Assembly (NCBI RefSeq): GCF_000716715.1
Contig: NZ_JNYJ01000049.1
Location: forward strand, 1 to 64,000
Direction of reading: 5' to 3'
Length of the DNA: 64,000 nucleotides
Origin: Dactylosporangium aurantiacum
Lineage (GTDB): Bacteria > Actinomycetota > Actinomycetes > Mycobacteriales > Micromonosporaceae
Shown: piece after piece, positions 30,399 through 41,736 of the stretch
How positions within the stretch are numbered: position 1 is the first letter of the stretch
Layout: each line of letters opens with the position of its first letter
Position numbers and translations under genes: made by a program
Notes under the pieces: model-generated
Told to the model about the DNA's origin: nothing
The model's input: only the letters and a program-made list of their open reading frames with translations
The model's database searches: none

Positions 30399-30513
30399 GG
30401 CCGGAGGTGGACGGCCGGAGGTGGACGGCCGGAGGTGGACGGCCGGAGGTGGACGGCCGGCGGTGGACGGCCGGCGGTGGACGGCCGGAGGTGGACGGCA
30501 GCCGGAGGTGGAC
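30399..30513. repeat. 14-bp tandem minisatellite
   Basis: Seven units of GGCCGGAGGTGGAC (one or two bases vary) run from 30399 to 30496, followed by an eighth unit with a three-base insertion. Related 15-bp GC-rich units lie just upstream from about 30345. The 14-bp period is not compatible with a stable reading frame. Confidence 0.85.
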
Positions 30514-30719
30514 GGCAGCGGTCAGCAACTGCGGCGGTTGGCGGGCGCAGCAGTCGGCGACGGTCAGCGATGCGGCGGCGGCCAGCGGTCGGCGACGGTC
30601 GGCGGCCGCCAGCAGTCGGTGGTGGGCGGAAGTGGTCGGCGGCAGTCGGCAACGGTGACAGTCGCCGGTGGCGGCACAGGACTCGCCGATAGTCGCCAAC
30701 CGGCGCAGGGCGCACCAGC

Positions 30720-30813
30720 AGAGCCCGGCAACCACAGAGCCCGGCAACCACAGACCCCGGCAACCACAGGGCGAGCAACCGCAGAGCCCGGCAACCACAG
30801 AGCGGGCAACCGC
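30720..30813. repeat. six 15-16-bp direct repeats
   Basis: Six units close to AGAGCCCGGCAACCAC lie head to tail about 120 bp beyond the 3' end of ligA. There are no unique spacers, so this is not a CRISPR array. Confidence 0.8.
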
Positions 30814-30931
30814 GAAGCCCGGCCGGACGGCGGGTGCGGCAGACCGCGCAACACGCGCGACCGCCAACAACCCGAGCCCGGCATGCCGCTGGAAACGCGC
30901 CGGCGAGCTCAGCTACCCCGGAGCCGAGCGG

Positions 30932-33157
<2,226 letters not shown>

Positions 33158-33183
33158 TTACCGTCCGGGTACGACAAAACCGC

Positions 33184-34143
33184 TCAGAGATCGTCGGTGA
33201 GCCGCCGCCCGGCGTCGCGGAGCGCGCGCAGGACGGGCACCGGCGGCACGGACAGCCCGCACGGCGGCGTGACGACGACCTGCACCGCCATCGAGGTGAG
33301 CGGGAAGCCGAGCTTGCGCCACAGGTCCCGCACGGCCGTGGCGGGCGACCGGCCGGACACCCCGGCGAAGAGCCCGACCTTCTCGTCGAGCTGCTGCCCG
33401 AGCGCGTCCAGCTGCTCCGGCGAGGTCACCAGCGACAGGTCCAGCGCGACCGCCGTGGCGCCGGCGGTGCGCAGCAGGTCCAGCGGCACGTCCGGGGCGC
33501 AGCAGTGCGCGACGACCGGCACGCCGGCGGCGGAGAAGACCGTGGAGAGCGCGGCCCGCGCCACGGAGACGTCGACGGAGCGCAGGGTCGCATACCCGCT
33601 CTCCGAGGGCACCTGGCCGGCCAGCACCGCGGGCAGCGACGGCTCGTCGACCTGCAGCAGGATCGTGGCGTGCGGCAGCCGGGCGCGCACCGACGCGACG
33701 TGCGCCGTGACGCCGTCGGCGAGGGACTCGGCGAGGTCGCGGCTGGCGCCGTGGTCGCGCAGGACCGCGCCGCCGATCGGCAGCTGCAGCGAGGCGGCCA
33801 GGGTCCACGGCCCCGGCACCTGGATCTTGAACGTGCCGGTGAACTCCGCCGCCTGCTCGGTCATCGTGTCGAGGTCGCGCTCCAGGAAGTCCCGGGCGAC
33901 CCGCAGGTCGTGGCCGGGCCGGGCGGCGACGCGCCAGCGGCCGGCGTACAGCTCGACGGGCAGCTCGGTGAGCAGCGCGCCGCCCCGGCCGATCATGTCG
34001 GCGCCGGGGCCGCGGGCCGGCAGCTCCGGCAGGTGCGGCAGGTCGGGCAGCTCGCCGAGCACGATCCGCTGGGCCTCGGCGATGTCGGTGCCGGGCATGG
34101 AGCCGATCCCGGTGGCGGACCCCACCGGCCAGGGAAATGTCAT
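33184..34143 (-). CDS. cobalamin-independent methionine synthase (MetE C-terminal-like)
   Basis: A 319-residue protein that corresponds to the catalytic C-terminal barrel of MetE alone. Likely zinc ligands are His213 and Cys215 ([11 protein letters not shown]), an acidic residue in [10 protein letters not shown], and Cys295 (TPPCGLS). Such short proteins are annotated as methionine synthase II in actinobacteria, but their methyl donor is unproven. ATG 34143 overlaps the mnmA stop by four bases (ATGA), so it is translationally coupled to a tRNA-thiolation gene. That makes a role in sulfur or methyl metabolism likely; the exact reaction is open. Confidence 0.8.
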   Translation of the reverse strand: MTFPWPVGSATGIGSMPGTDIAEAQRIVLGELPDLPHLPELPARGPGADMIGRGGALLTELPVELYAGRWRVAARPGHDLRVARDFLERDLDTMTEQAAEFTGTFKIQVPGPWTLAASLQLPIGGAVLRDHGASRDLAESLADGVTAHVASVRARLPHATILLQVDEPSLPAVLAGQVPSESGYATLRSVDVSVARAALSTVFSAAGVPVVAHCCAPDVPLDLLRTAGATAVALDLSLVTSPEQLDALGQQLDEKVGLFAGVSGRSPATAVRDLWRKLGFPLTSMAVQVVVTPPCGLSVPPVPVLRALRDAGRRLTDDL

Positions 34144-35210
34144 GAGGTTTCCGAGATGGTGGCGGACCCGAGCACGATGTCGCCGTCGGGCGACGGCTGG
34201 TAGCAGACCAGCGCCTGCCCGGTGGCGACCCCGCGCGCCGGGGAGGACAACGACGCGGTCAGCGACGATCCGTCGTACACGACCGAGGCCGGGAACACGG
34301 AGCCGTGCGCCCGCAACTGTACGGAACAGTCGACCGACCCCGACGACGCGTGCCACACCGGTCGCGAGCCGACCACGGTGGACACTTCCAGCGCCGAGGA
34401 CGGCCCGACGGTCACCGTGTTGGTCGCCGGCGAGATCGACAGCACGTAGCGGGGGTTGCGGTCGGGCGCCGAGACGCGCAGGTCCAGCCCGCGGCGCTGG
34501 CCGACCGTGTAGGCATACGCCCCGCTGTGCTGCCCGATGACCGCGCCGGTGGTGGCCTCGACGATGTCGCCGGGCCGGTCGCCGAGCCGGTCGGCGAGGA
34601 ACTTGCGGGTGTCGCCGTCGGCGATGAAGCAGATGTCGTGGCTGTCGGGCTTGTCGGCGACCGCGAGCCCGCGCGCGGCGGCCTCCGCGCGCACCTCGGC
34701 CTTCGTCGAGCCGCCCAGCGGGAACATCGCCCGGGACAGCTGCGCGGCGGTCAGGACCGCCAGCACGTAGGACTGGTCCTTGGCGTAGTCGACGCTGCGG
34801 CGCAGCAGCCCGTCGGCGCCGAGCCGGGCGTGGTGGCCGGTGACCACCGCGTCGAAGCCGAGGGCGACCGCGCGGTCCAGCACCGCCGCGAACTTGATCT
34901 TCTCGTTGCACCGCAGGCACGGGTTCGGCGTGCGGCCGGCCGCGTACTCGGCGACGAAGTCGTCGACCACCGACTCGTGGAACTGCTCGGCCATGTCCCA
35001 CACGTAGAACGGGATGCCGATCACGTCGGCGGCGCGCCGCGCGTCGCGGGCGTCCTCCAGCGTGCAGCAGCCGCGGGCGCCGCTGCGGTACGTCTGCGGG
35101 TTGCGGGCCAGGGCGAGGTGCACCCCGGTCACGTCGTGGCCGGCCTCGGCCGCCCGCGCGGCCGCCACCGCCGAGTCGACCCCGCCCGACATCGCCGCAA
35201 GCACTCTCAC
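34140..35210 (-). CDS. mnmA: tRNA 2-thiouridine(34) synthase
   Basis: ATP-dependent enzyme that puts sulfur on U34 of Lys, Glu and Gln tRNAs. The 356-residue product has the PP-loop SGGVDS at 8-13, the first catalytic cysteine in [15 protein letters not shown], the second in [11 protein letters not shown], and a C-terminal beta-barrel. The cysteine desulfurase just upstream is the expected sulfur donor. GTG 35210 is the only suitable start; it lies 13 bases after the desulfurase stop. Confidence 0.95.
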   Translation of the reverse strand: MRVLAAMSGGVDSAVAAARAAEAGHDVTGVHLALARNPQTYRSGARGCCTLEDARDARRAADVIGIPFYVWDMAEQFHESVVDDFVAEYAAGRTPNPCLRCNEKIKFAAVLDRAVALGFDAVVTGHHARLGADGLLRRSVDYAKDQSYVLAVLTAAQLSRAMFPLGGSTKAEVRAEAAARGLAVADKPDSHDICFIADGDTRKFLADRLGDRPGDIVEATTGAVIGQHSGAYAYTVGQRRGLDLRVSAPDRNPRYVLSISPATNTVTVGPSSALEVSTVVGSRPVWHASSGSVDCSVQLRAHGSVFPASVVYDGSSLTASLSSPARGVATGQALVCYQPSPDGDIVLGSATISETS

Positions 35211-35223
35211 GGAGCAAGCCTAC

Positions 35224-36393
35224 CTAGAGGCGGGACTTGACCGCCCCCGCCCGCCGCGCCCGCTCCACCGCGCCCGGCAGCGCCGCCACGAGCGCGTCGA
35301 CGTCGGCGACGGTCGAGGTGTGCCCGAGGGTGAAGCGCAGCGACGAGCGCGCCTCGGCGTCGCCGGCACCCATCGCGATCAGTACGTGCGACGGCTGCGC
35401 CACCCCGGCCGAGCAGGCGGAGCCGGTCGAGCACGCGATGCCCTGCGCGTCGAGCAGGAGCAGCAGCGCGTCGCCCTCGCAGCCCGGGAACGAGAAGTGC
35501 GCGTTGCCGGGCAGCCGGCCGACCGGGTCACCGTTGAGGATCGCGCCGGGCACCGCGGCGGCGACCCGGGCGACCAGGTCGTCACGCAGCCGGCCGATGC
35601 GCTCGGCGGTCTCCTTCTGGGTCCGCACCGACAGCTCGACGGCCACGGCGAGGGCGACGATCCCCGGCACGTCGAGGGTCCCGGAGCGCACGTCGCGCTC
35701 CTGGCCGCCGCCGTGCAGCAGCGGCGTGCAGGCCACCTCGCGGCCCAGCAGCAGCGCGCCGACGCCGATCGGGCCGCCGAGCTTGTGCCCGCTGACGGTG
35801 AGCGCGGCGGCGCCGCTGGCGCCGAAGTCGACCGGCACCTGCCCCACCGCCTGCACGGCGTCGGTGTGGAACGGCACCCCGGCCTCGGCCGCCACGGCCG
35901 CCAGCTCCGTGACCGGCTGGATCGTGCCGACCTCGTTGTTGGCCCACATGACGGTGGCGACGGCCACGTCGTCGCCCTCCAGGGCGGCGGCGAGGTCGGC
36001 GGCGGAGACCCGGCCGTGCGCGTCGACGGGCAGCCAGGTCACCGCCGCGCCCTCGTGCTGCTCCAGCCAGGTGACCGCGTCGAGCACCGCGTGGTGCTCG
36101 ACGGAGCTCGCGACGATCCGGTTGCGGCGCGGGTCCGCGGCCCGGCGGGCCCAGAAGATGCCCTTGGTGGCCAGGTTGTCGCTCTCGGTGCCGCCACCGG
36201 TGAAGATCACCTCGGACGGGCGGGCGGTGAGCGCGTCGGCGATCTGCTCGCGCGACTCCTCCACCCGGCGGCGGGCCTGGCGGCCGGGAGCGTGCAGCGA
36301 CGAGGCGTTGCCGACTGCACGCGCCGCGGCCACGAAGGCGTCGAGCGCCTCCGGGAGCATCGGCGTGGTGGCGGCATGGTCGAGGTACGACAT
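35224..36393 (-). CDS. cysteine desulfurase
   Basis: A 389-residue PLP enzyme of the NifS/IscS class that takes sulfur from cysteine. The PLP lysine is Lys204 (SGHKLGG), and the persulfide cysteine is probably Cys327 in [10 protein letters not shown]. It starts [11 protein letters not shown], the family start; a TTG at 36402 is also in frame. A -10-like TAGGCT 8 bases upstream supports ATG 36393 on a leaderless or near-leaderless transcript. Followed closely by mnmA, so it likely supplies sulfur for tRNA thiolation. Confidence 0.94.
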   Translation of the reverse strand: MSYLDHAATTPMLPEALDAFVAAARAVGNASSLHAPGRQARRRVEESREQIADALTARPSEVIFTGGGTESDNLATKGIFWARRAADPRRNRIVASSVEHHAVLDAVTWLEQHEGAAVTWLPVDAHGRVSAADLAAALEGDDVAVATVMWANNEVGTIQPVTELAAVAAEAGVPFHTDAVQAVGQVPVDFGASGAAALTVSGHKLGGPIGVGALLLGREVACTPLLHGGGQERDVRSGTLDVPGIVALAVAVELSVRTQKETAERIGRLRDDLVARVAAAVPGAILNGDPVGRLPGNAHFSFPGCEGDALLLLLDAQGIACSTGSACSAGVAQPSHVLIAMGAGDAEARSSLRFTLGHTSTVADVDALVAALPGAVERARRAGAVKSRL

Positions 36394-36401
36394 CGGACCC
36401 A

Positions 36402-36407
36402 AGCCTA
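36402..36407 (-). promoter_or_regulatory. -10 element before the cysteine desulfurase
   Basis: TAGGCT on the minus strand lies 8 bases before ATG 36393, in a short gap after the sortase gene stop. It would start the desulfurase-mnmA-MetE-like unit close to its first codon. Confidence 0.45.
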
Positions 36408-36422
36408 ACGGCCGCCCGCTCC

Positions 36423-37094
36423 TTACCGCGCTGCCGGTTGCGCGGTGATCACCACGTTGTCACGGTAGTGGCGGGTCCTGGCGTCGAACGGACCACCGCA
36501 CGTGATCAGTGTGAGCCTCGGCGCACCGTCCCGGGCGAAGTATCGCTCCAGCGGGACGGCCGTCTTGGCGAAGATCTCCCTGGCCACGACCGTGAACGTA
36601 TGGCTCACCCCGTCACTGCCCGTCACCACCAGCGCATCCCCCGGCGTCAATTCGCGCAGTCTGAAAAATGCCCCCTTGCCCTGTTCGGCGCTGTCGACGT
36701 GCCCGGCGATCACGATCGAGCCGGCGGTCGCCTCCAGGCCCGGCCCGAAGCGGTACCAGCCGACCTCGTCCACGCTCGGGGGGACCGCGAAGTCACCCGT
36801 CGCGGCGTCGATGCCGACCGCGTCGACCCGGGCGGCCAGCTTCAGCCGGTCGATCCGCAGCCGCGTCGGCGCGACGGTGGCCGCCGCGCTCGGCAGCGCC
36901 CCGGCCTGCACCGGGACCCCGCCGGTCGGCGCCGCCGAAGAGCTCGCCAGCGCCGACGCGGCCGCGCCGCCGACGCTCGGCGGCGGGTCCTGCGAGCAGG
37001 CCGTCAGCGCCAGCAGCAGGGCCGCCGCCGGCACGACCAGCGCCCGGCGCGCCCCGGGGCCGTGGCCCCGGGGCGCGCCCGTCCTGCCGTGCAT
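36423..37094 (-). CDS. class E/F-type sortase, lipoprotein-like
   Basis: A 223-residue transpeptidase-type protein. An N-terminal signal ends in a lipobox-like LALTAC (Cys33), then an Ala/Ser linker, then the sortase barrel from about 75. Catalytic residues are His132 (IAGHVDS), Cys199 (LITCGG) and an arginine at 208 or 211 (TRHYRDN). Sortases join proteins to cell-wall peptidoglycan or to each other. ATG 37094 shares a base with the stop of the DUF4397 gene (TGATG), so the two are coupled and the DUF4397 protein may be a substrate or partner. That protein has no LPxTG motif, so the link is not a standard one. Confidence 0.88.
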   Translation of the reverse strand: MHGRTGAPRGHGPGARRALVVPAAALLLALTACSQDPPPSVGGAAASALASSSAAPTGGVPVQAGALPSAAATVAPTRLRIDRLKLAARVDAVGIDAATGDFAVPPSVDEVGWYRFGPGLEATAGSIVIAGHVDSAEQGKGAFFRLRELTPGDALVVTGSDGVSHTFTVVAREIFAKTAVPLERYFARDGAPRLTLITCGGPFDARTRHYRDNVVITAQPAAR

Positions 37095-37915
37095 CAGGCG
37101 TGCGCCCGGCGGCGGATCGCGACCGTCCCGGCACCCGCGAGGGCGACCAGGGCGGCGGCGGCAACCGCGTACCAGCCCCACGGCGTCGGCTGCTCGAGCA
37201 GGCCACCGGTGCCGCTCGGCACGCCACCCGGCGTCGAGTGCAGGCCCTCGATCTTCTGCGCGACGACCCCGAGCGTCTTGCCCTCGGCGGAGCCGACCGC
37301 GTAGACGATGGTCGAGGTGCCCTCGGCCAGGGTCAGGTTCGCCGCGGGGATCGCGACGGTGGTGGTGCCGGCGAGCACGACGTCGGCGCTGACCGAGCCG
37401 GCGGCCAGGTCGGCCTTCGCCTCGTTGGGGTTGGTCAGGTTCTTGAACACGGGCTGGCCGCTGGCGCGCACGTCGACCGCGGGCGCCGCCGCGGTGTGCC
37501 GCACGACCAGGCGGGCCTTGCCGGCTGCGATCTTGCTCACGTCGTTGACGAACGGCGTCAGGGTCGGCTTGCCGTCGGCGGTCAGGTGGGCCGCCAGGGT
37601 GATGTTGGCGTCCGCGGGGACCGCGGCCTGGTCGACCTTGAGGATCGGGCTGCTCACCGGGTCACCCGGCTTCACCAGCACGATGTCGTACTTGCCGGCC
37701 GGCAGGTCCAGCGGGCCGGCGACCGTGGAGGGCTGGAAGTTGTCCAGGGTCTTCTTGCCGTTGACGTACACGTCGACCGGCTGGCCGGGGATGCCGTGCA
37801 CGACCGAGACCTTCGACGGCCCCGCCGCGTGCGCCGGCGTGGCGGCCACCGCACCGGCGCCGATCGTGGCCGCCGCGGCGACCGCGAGCCCGGCAAGCGT
37901 CCTGCGAATGCGCAT
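37094..37915 (-). CDS. secreted DUF4397 protein with C-terminal membrane anchor
   Basis: A 273-residue exported protein. A signal peptide (MRIRRTLAGLAVAAAATIGAG, cut near AHAAG) is followed by two DUF4397-type beta domains: KVSVVHGIPGQPVDVYVNGKKTLDNFQP and a second from about residue 135, KARLVVRHTAAAPAVDVRASG. A C-terminal hydrophobic segment (YAVAAAALVALAGAGTVAI) then ends in RRRAHA. This end looks like a sortase substrate tail, but no LPxTG-like motif precedes it (the sequence there is EQPTPWGW). ATG 37915 follows GAGGAG. First gene of the DUF4397-sortase pair. Confidence 0.85.
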   Translation of the reverse strand: MRIRRTLAGLAVAAAATIGAGAVAATPAHAAGPSKVSVVHGIPGQPVDVYVNGKKTLDNFQPSTVAGPLDLPAGKYDIVLVKPGDPVSSPILKVDQAAVPADANITLAAHLTADGKPTLTPFVNDVSKIAAGKARLVVRHTAAAPAVDVRASGQPVFKNLTNPNEAKADLAAGSVSADVVLAGTTTVAIPAANLTLAEGTSTIVYAVGSAEGKTLGVVAQKIEGLHSTPGGVPSGTGGLLEQPTPWGWYAVAAAALVALAGAGTVAIRRRAHA

Positions 37916-38091
37916 CTTTGGAGCTCCTCCTGGTCGGAAGTGGTGTTGACGGCCAGGGATTCGCCGGCCGTCCGGAAAGCGGATGCGCCGAGTGGAAATG
38001 ACCACGAAGTGCATCCGCCGGACCCGTCCGCGCCGAACACGTATGCGCAAGTCCCCTGTCAGATGCGATAGCTTCAGGACGTGCCTGTGCG

Positions 38092-38712
38092 ATGGCGGCA
38101 ACCACCGTGAGCTCGACGAGCGTCGAGCATTCGACCGACGGCGACGACGGCTTCACCACGCTGTTCCGCGCCGGTGACGAGCGTGCGCTGCGGCAGGCGT
38201 ACGAGCGCTACGGCCCCGCCGTGTTCCACCTCGCCGCGCGCGGGCTGGCCAGCACGACGGACGCCGAGGACGTCACGCAGGCCACGTTCGTGGCGGCCTG
38301 GCTCGGCCGGGAGGGCTTCGACCCGGCGCGCGGCTCCATGCTCGGCTGGCTGCTGGGGATCGCCCGGCGCAAGGTCGTCGACCAGATCCGCGCGATGGCC
38401 CGCGACGACCGGATCACCGACTCGGTGCGCCGCATGGCACCCGCCGAGGACGTGGAGGCGCCGCCGGACCGGGTGGTGGACCGCCTGGTCGTCGCCGACG
38501 AGATGGCCCAGCTGCCCGGCGAGCAGCGGCGGGTGCTGGAGCTGGCGTTCTACGACGACCTCACCCACCCGCAGATCGCGGCGGTGACGGGCCTGCCCCT
38601 GGGCACGGTGAAGAGTCACCTGCGCCGCGGGATGGCGAGACTACGCAGCCGATGGGAGGTGGACGGTGTCACATTTGGAGCCCGAGCGGCTGGTACTTCT
38701 GGCGCTCGGTGA
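38092..38712 (+). CDS. SigK-type ECF RNA polymerase sigma factor
   Basis: A 206-residue group 4 sigma factor with region 2 (ALRQAYERYGPAVFHLAARGLASTTDAEDVTQATFVAAW, then LLGIARRKVVDQIRA) and region 4 (GEQRRVLELAFYDDLTHPQIAAVTGLPLGTVKSHLRRGMARL). It pairs with an RskA-like anti-sigma gene that overlaps its 3' end by 47 bp, the arrangement of the SigK group. ATG 38092 has no clear ribosome-binding site; TAGCTT at 38069-38074 could be the -10 of a very short leader. Divergent from the DUF4397-sortase pair, a possible target. Confidence 0.9.
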   Translation: MAATTVSSTSVEHSTDGDDGFTTLFRAGDERALRQAYERYGPAVFHLAARGLASTTDAEDVTQATFVAAWLGREGFDPARGSMLGWLLGIARRKVVDQIRAMARDDRITDSVRRMAPAEDVEAPPDRVVDRLVVADEMAQLPGEQRRVLELAFYDDLTHPQIAAVTGLPLGTVKSHLRRGMARLRSRWEVDGVTFGARAAGTSGAR

Positions 38713-39526
38713 TGGCACCCTCGACCAGCACGAGACCGGCCACCTCGACGCGTGCGGGCAGTGCCGCACCGAGATGGACGAGCTGCGCGACGTGGCCGGC
38801 CTGGCCCGGCAGACGCAGCGGCTGCGGGAGCTGCCTCCACCGCCGGAGCACGTGTGGCAGCGGATCAGGGCGGAGCTGGCGGCGACCGACCGGGGCACCC
38901 CGCCGCCGGCGGTGACCCTGCACACCGATCCACCGGCGAGGACCACGGACGGTGGGCGCCCGGCACCGGCCGGGGACGGTGCCGTGAACGGCGGCATCGA
39001 CGAGGTCGGGCGGCGGCGTGCCCGAAAGGCGGCAGGACGGCGGGCACCCGGCTGGGGCGCCACCGCCGTCGTCGCCGCGATCGCCGCCGCCGTCGCCGGG
39101 ATCGCCGCCGCGGCCGGCACCGCGCTGGTGCTGCGGGACGACCGGCCGGCGACGACCGTGGCGTCCTGCCCGGCCGGCGCGCCCCGGGTGTCCCTGGAGG
39201 CGCTGCCGGGCGCACCCGCGGGCGCGGGAGGGTTCGCCTGCCTGGTGACCGTGGACGGCGAGCGGAAGCTGGTCGTGCACGCCGAGGGCATGCCGGCGCA
39301 GGCCGACGGCGACTACGAGGCGTGGCTGCTGGACTCGACCAGCCTGCAGGGCCCGGGCCTGCGGATGCAGGCGCTCGGCGTGATGGGCGCGAAGGCCGAC
39401 CAGGAGCTGACCGTGCCCGGCTCGCTCGACCTGCGCAAGTTCAACATCGTCGACATCTCCGCCGAGCCGCACGACGGCGACGCGACCCACTCCGGCAAGA
39501 GCCTGCTGCGCGGCACCCTGCCGTGA
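38666..39526 (+). CDS. RskA-like anti-sigma factor with zinc motif
   Basis: A 286-residue single-pass membrane protein. The N-terminal cytoplasmic domain has the zinc anti-sigma signature His26-x3-Cys30-x2-Cys33 (HLDACGQC). A Pro-rich linker, a membrane segment at about 131-156 and an outside RskA-type domain follow (KLVVHAEGMPAQADGDYEAWLLD). It should hold the preceding sigma factor inactive until an outside or redox signal, as for RskA; the signal is unknown. GTG 38666 follows GGAGGT and lies inside the sigma gene, so the pair is coupled. Confidence 0.9.
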   Translation: MSHLEPERLVLLALGDGTLDQHETGHLDACGQCRTEMDELRDVAGLARQTQRLRELPPPPEHVWQRIRAELAATDRGTPPPAVTLHTDPPARTTDGGRPAPAGDGAVNGGIDEVGRRRARKAAGRRAPGWGATAVVAAIAAAVAGIAAAAGTALVLRDDRPATTVASCPAGAPRVSLEALPGAPAGAGGFACLVTVDGERKLVVHAEGMPAQADGDYEAWLLDSTSLQGPGLRMQALGVMGAKADQELTVPGSLDLRKFNIVDISAEPHDGDATHSGKSLLRGTLP

Positions 39527-39564
39527 CAGCGGCCCGCGCACAGGCGCGGGCCCACCGCACAGGC

Positions 39565-39598
39565 TGAGGGCCGCCCACCGGCTGGTGGGCGGCCCTCA
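39565..39598. terminator. bidirectional terminator hairpin
   Basis: A perfect 15-bp stem (39565-39579 with 39584-39598) and 4-base loop sit between the convergent anti-sigma gene and etfA. A smaller hairpin (39532-39538 with 39545-39551) precedes it. Confidence 0.85.
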
Positions 39599-39612
39599 TC
39601 GCGGTCCGGGTG

Positions 39613-40563
39613 CTACTTGCGCTTGCGGATCTCCTCGGCGGCCTGCGGGACCACCTTGAACAGGTCGCCCACCACGCCGAAGTCGGCCAGCTCGAAGATC
39701 GGCGCCTCGGGGTCCTTGTTCACCGCGACGATCGTCTTCGAGGTCTGCATGCCGGCCCGGTGCTGGATGGCGCCGGAGATGCCGAGCGCCACGTACAGCT
39801 GCGGGGACACCGTCTTGCCGGTCTGCCCGACCTGGAACTGGTGCGGGTAGAAGCCCGAGTCGACGGCCGCGCGGGACGCGCCGACGGCGCCGCCGAGCAG
39901 GTCGGCGAGCTCCTCGACCAGCTTGAAGTTGTCGGCGCTGCCCACGCCGCGACCGCCAGAGACGACGATCGAGGCCTCGGCCAGCTCGGGGCGGGCACCC
40001 TTCGCCTCGACCTTGCGCTCGACGACCTGGGCCAGCTTGTCCTTGTCGGTCAGCGCGACCTCGACCTGCTCGACCGACGGGGTGGCCGGCGCCGGGGTCG
40101 GGGTGAGCGAGTTGGGCCGGACCGTCACGATCGGCAGGCCCTTGGTGACCTTCGACTTCACGATGGTCGAGCCGGCGAAGACGACCTGCGTGGCGGTCCC
40201 GTCGGCGTCCAGCGAGACGACGTCGGTGAGCAGCCCGTTGTCGAGCTTGACGGCGACCCGGCCGGCGATCTCCTTGCCCTCCTGGCTGGAGGCGATGAGG
40301 ACCGCGGCGGGCGACACCCGCTGGATCAGCGACGCGAGCACGGTGGCTTTGGGGGCCACGAGGTACCCGTCGAGGTCCTCGCCCTCGGCGGCGTAGATCT
40401 TCGTGGCGCCGAACTCGCCGAGCTTGTCGGCGAGCGCCGACGCCGACCCGCCGAGCACGACGGCGGAGACGTCACCCAGCGTCCGGGCCAGGGTCAGCAT
40501 CTCGAGGGTGACCTTCTTGGCGGCACCCTGGGAGGCCTCGACGACGACCAGTACTTCAGCCAT
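39613..40563 (-). CDS. etfA: electron transfer flavoprotein subunit alpha
   Basis: The FAD-binding subunit of ETF, 316 residues. It accepts electrons from acyl-CoA and other dehydrogenases and passes them to the respiratory chain. The C-terminal flavin motif is intact: [29 protein letters not shown] and [22 protein letters not shown]. It follows etfB by 14 bp in the usual order. Confidence 0.95.
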   Translation of the reverse strand: MAEVLVVVEASQGAAKKVTLEMLTLARTLGDVSAVVLGGSASALADKLGEFGATKIYAAEGEDLDGYLVAPKATVLASLIQRVSPAAVLIASSQEGKEIAGRVAVKLDNGLLTDVVSLDADGTATQVVFAGSTIVKSKVTKGLPIVTVRPNSLTPTPAPATPSVEQVEVALTDKDKLAQVVERKVEAKGARPELAEASIVVSGGRGVGSADNFKLVEELADLLGGAVGASRAAVDSGFYPHQFQVGQTGKTVSPQLYVALGISGAIQHRAGMQTSKTIVAVNKDPEAPIFELADFGVVGDLFKVVPQAAEEIRKRK

Positions 40564-40577
40564 GGTTCCGATCTCCC

Positions 40578-41357
40578 TTAGACGAACTTCTCGGAGGCCA
40601 GGTACTCGACGAGCTTGCTGCCGCCGTCGTCACCCGCGTCGATCTTGTTGCCGGCCTGGCGCGGCGGCCGCTTGCTGTGCTCGACCACGGCACTGGTCGC
40701 GCCGTCGAAGCCGACCTCGCCCGCGGCGATGCCCAGGTCGCCCAGCGACAGGGTCTGCAGCGGCTTCTTCTTGGCCGCCATGATGCCCTTGAACGACGGG
40801 TAGCGCGGGTCGTTGATCGTGTCCCACACGCTGATCAGGGCGGGGGTCGACGCGGTGACGACCTCGTAGCCCTCGTCGGTCTGCCGCTCGATGGTGACCG
40901 AGCTGTTCTCGACGGTCACCTTGCGGGCGCCGGTCAGCGCCGCGATGCCCAACCGCTCGGCGATCATGTGCGGCATCACCTGCACTCGGCCGTCGGTCGA
41001 CTCCGCGCCGCAGATGACCAGGTCGGCACCCTGCTGGGCGATGGCGGCGGCCAGCACCTTCGAGGTGGCGACGGCGCACGAGCCGTGCAGCGCGTCGTCG
41101 ACGACGTGGACGGCGGAGTCGGGGCCCATCGACAGGGCCTTGCGGATCGACTCCGTGGCACGGTCGGGGCCGACGGTCAGGACGACCACCTCGCCGCCGT
41201 GCGCCTCCTGGAGGCGCAGCGCCTCCTCGATGGCGTATTCGTCCATCTCGTTGATCACGTTGCTGGCCGACGCGCGGTCGACGGTGTTGTCATCACTGCG
41301 CAGGTTGCGGTCCGCGCCGGAGTCCGGCACCTGCTTGACGAGTACGACGATCTTCAT
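40578..41357 (-). CDS. etfB: electron transfer flavoprotein subunit beta
   Basis: The partner of EtfA, 259 residues. It starts MKIVVLVKQVPDSGADRNL and contains NEMDEYAIEEALRLQEAHGGEVVVLTVGP and the signature region AESTDGRVQVMPHMIAERLGIAAL, matching the family throughout. First gene of etfB-etfA. Confidence 0.95.
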   Translation of the reverse strand: MKIVVLVKQVPDSGADRNLRSDDNTVDRASASNVINEMDEYAIEEALRLQEAHGGEVVVLTVGPDRATESIRKALSMGPDSAVHVVDDALHGSCAVATSKVLAAAIAQQGADLVICGAESTDGRVQVMPHMIAERLGIAALTGARKVTVENSSVTIERQTDEGYEVVTASTPALISVWDTINDPRYPSFKGIMAAKKKPLQTLSLGDLGIAAGEVGFDGATSAVVEHSKRPPRQAGNKIDAGDDGGSKLVEYLASEKFV

Positions 41358-41536
41358 CGTGGTCCGAGGTCCTCCTGCTTGACAGTCGCCGCGCCTTCGC
41401 GGCCGACTTGCGCCCCACGTTACGGCTCATCCCAGGCGGTAACCGGTTCGCCTCTGCGATGTTACTCAAGAGTAGGTTCCGGAGCGCCGTGAAAAGTGTC
41501 ACCCGGCGGTTCACCCTGAAGGCGGGGGTGGGGGAA

Positions 41537-41722
41537 ATGTCACAGAACACCGGACTCGTCGAGCCCGCGCGGCCGCTCTCCGCGGCGGTCGCCCGGCACG
41601 CTGCGGAAAAGGTCACACACCGGCCCTGCGAGGAGCCGGACGGGCACCTGTGCACCTGCGGCCGCGCCCGCGAGCACTGCGTGACCGAGACCGTCCGCGA
41701 CCTCTGGCACATGCCCGTGTAG
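41537..41722 (+). CDS. small Cys-rich hypothetical protein
   Basis: Encodes 61 residues from ATG 41537, which follows a GGGGG-rich ribosome-binding region. The C-terminal half has four cysteines (CEEPDGHLCTCGRAREHC) and histidines that could bind a metal ion. I recognise no family. The same frame is open upstream to 41408. It converges on the permease gene with only 14 bp between stops. Confidence 0.55.
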   Translation: MSQNTGLVEPARPLSAAVARHAAEKVTHRPCEEPDGHLCTCGRAREHCVTETVRDLWHMPV

Positions 41723-41736
41723 CCGGACGCCGGCGA

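Larger units (their letters stand above)
29286..30931. other. 1.65-kb repeat-rich gap without a convincing gene
   Basis: This gap lies between the GGDEF/EAL gene and the 3' end of ligA. Close to the GGDEF start is an 8-bp inverted repeat (GGGTGCAG 29300-29307 with CTGCACCC 29338-29345) that could structure its leader. From 29611 on the DNA consists largely of direct repeats: about 195/215-bp long units, then 14-bp units, then 15-16-bp units. Several frames are open for over 200 codons, but they encode only Arg/Pro/Gln/Asp-rich sequence without family resemblance and change frame between repeats. I do not call a gene here. Confidence 0.6.

Noticed and set aside
30399..30813. Short tandem repeats resembling a CRISPR array
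   Set aside because: Units are 14-16 bp and directly adjacent, with no unique spacers and no cas genes nearby.
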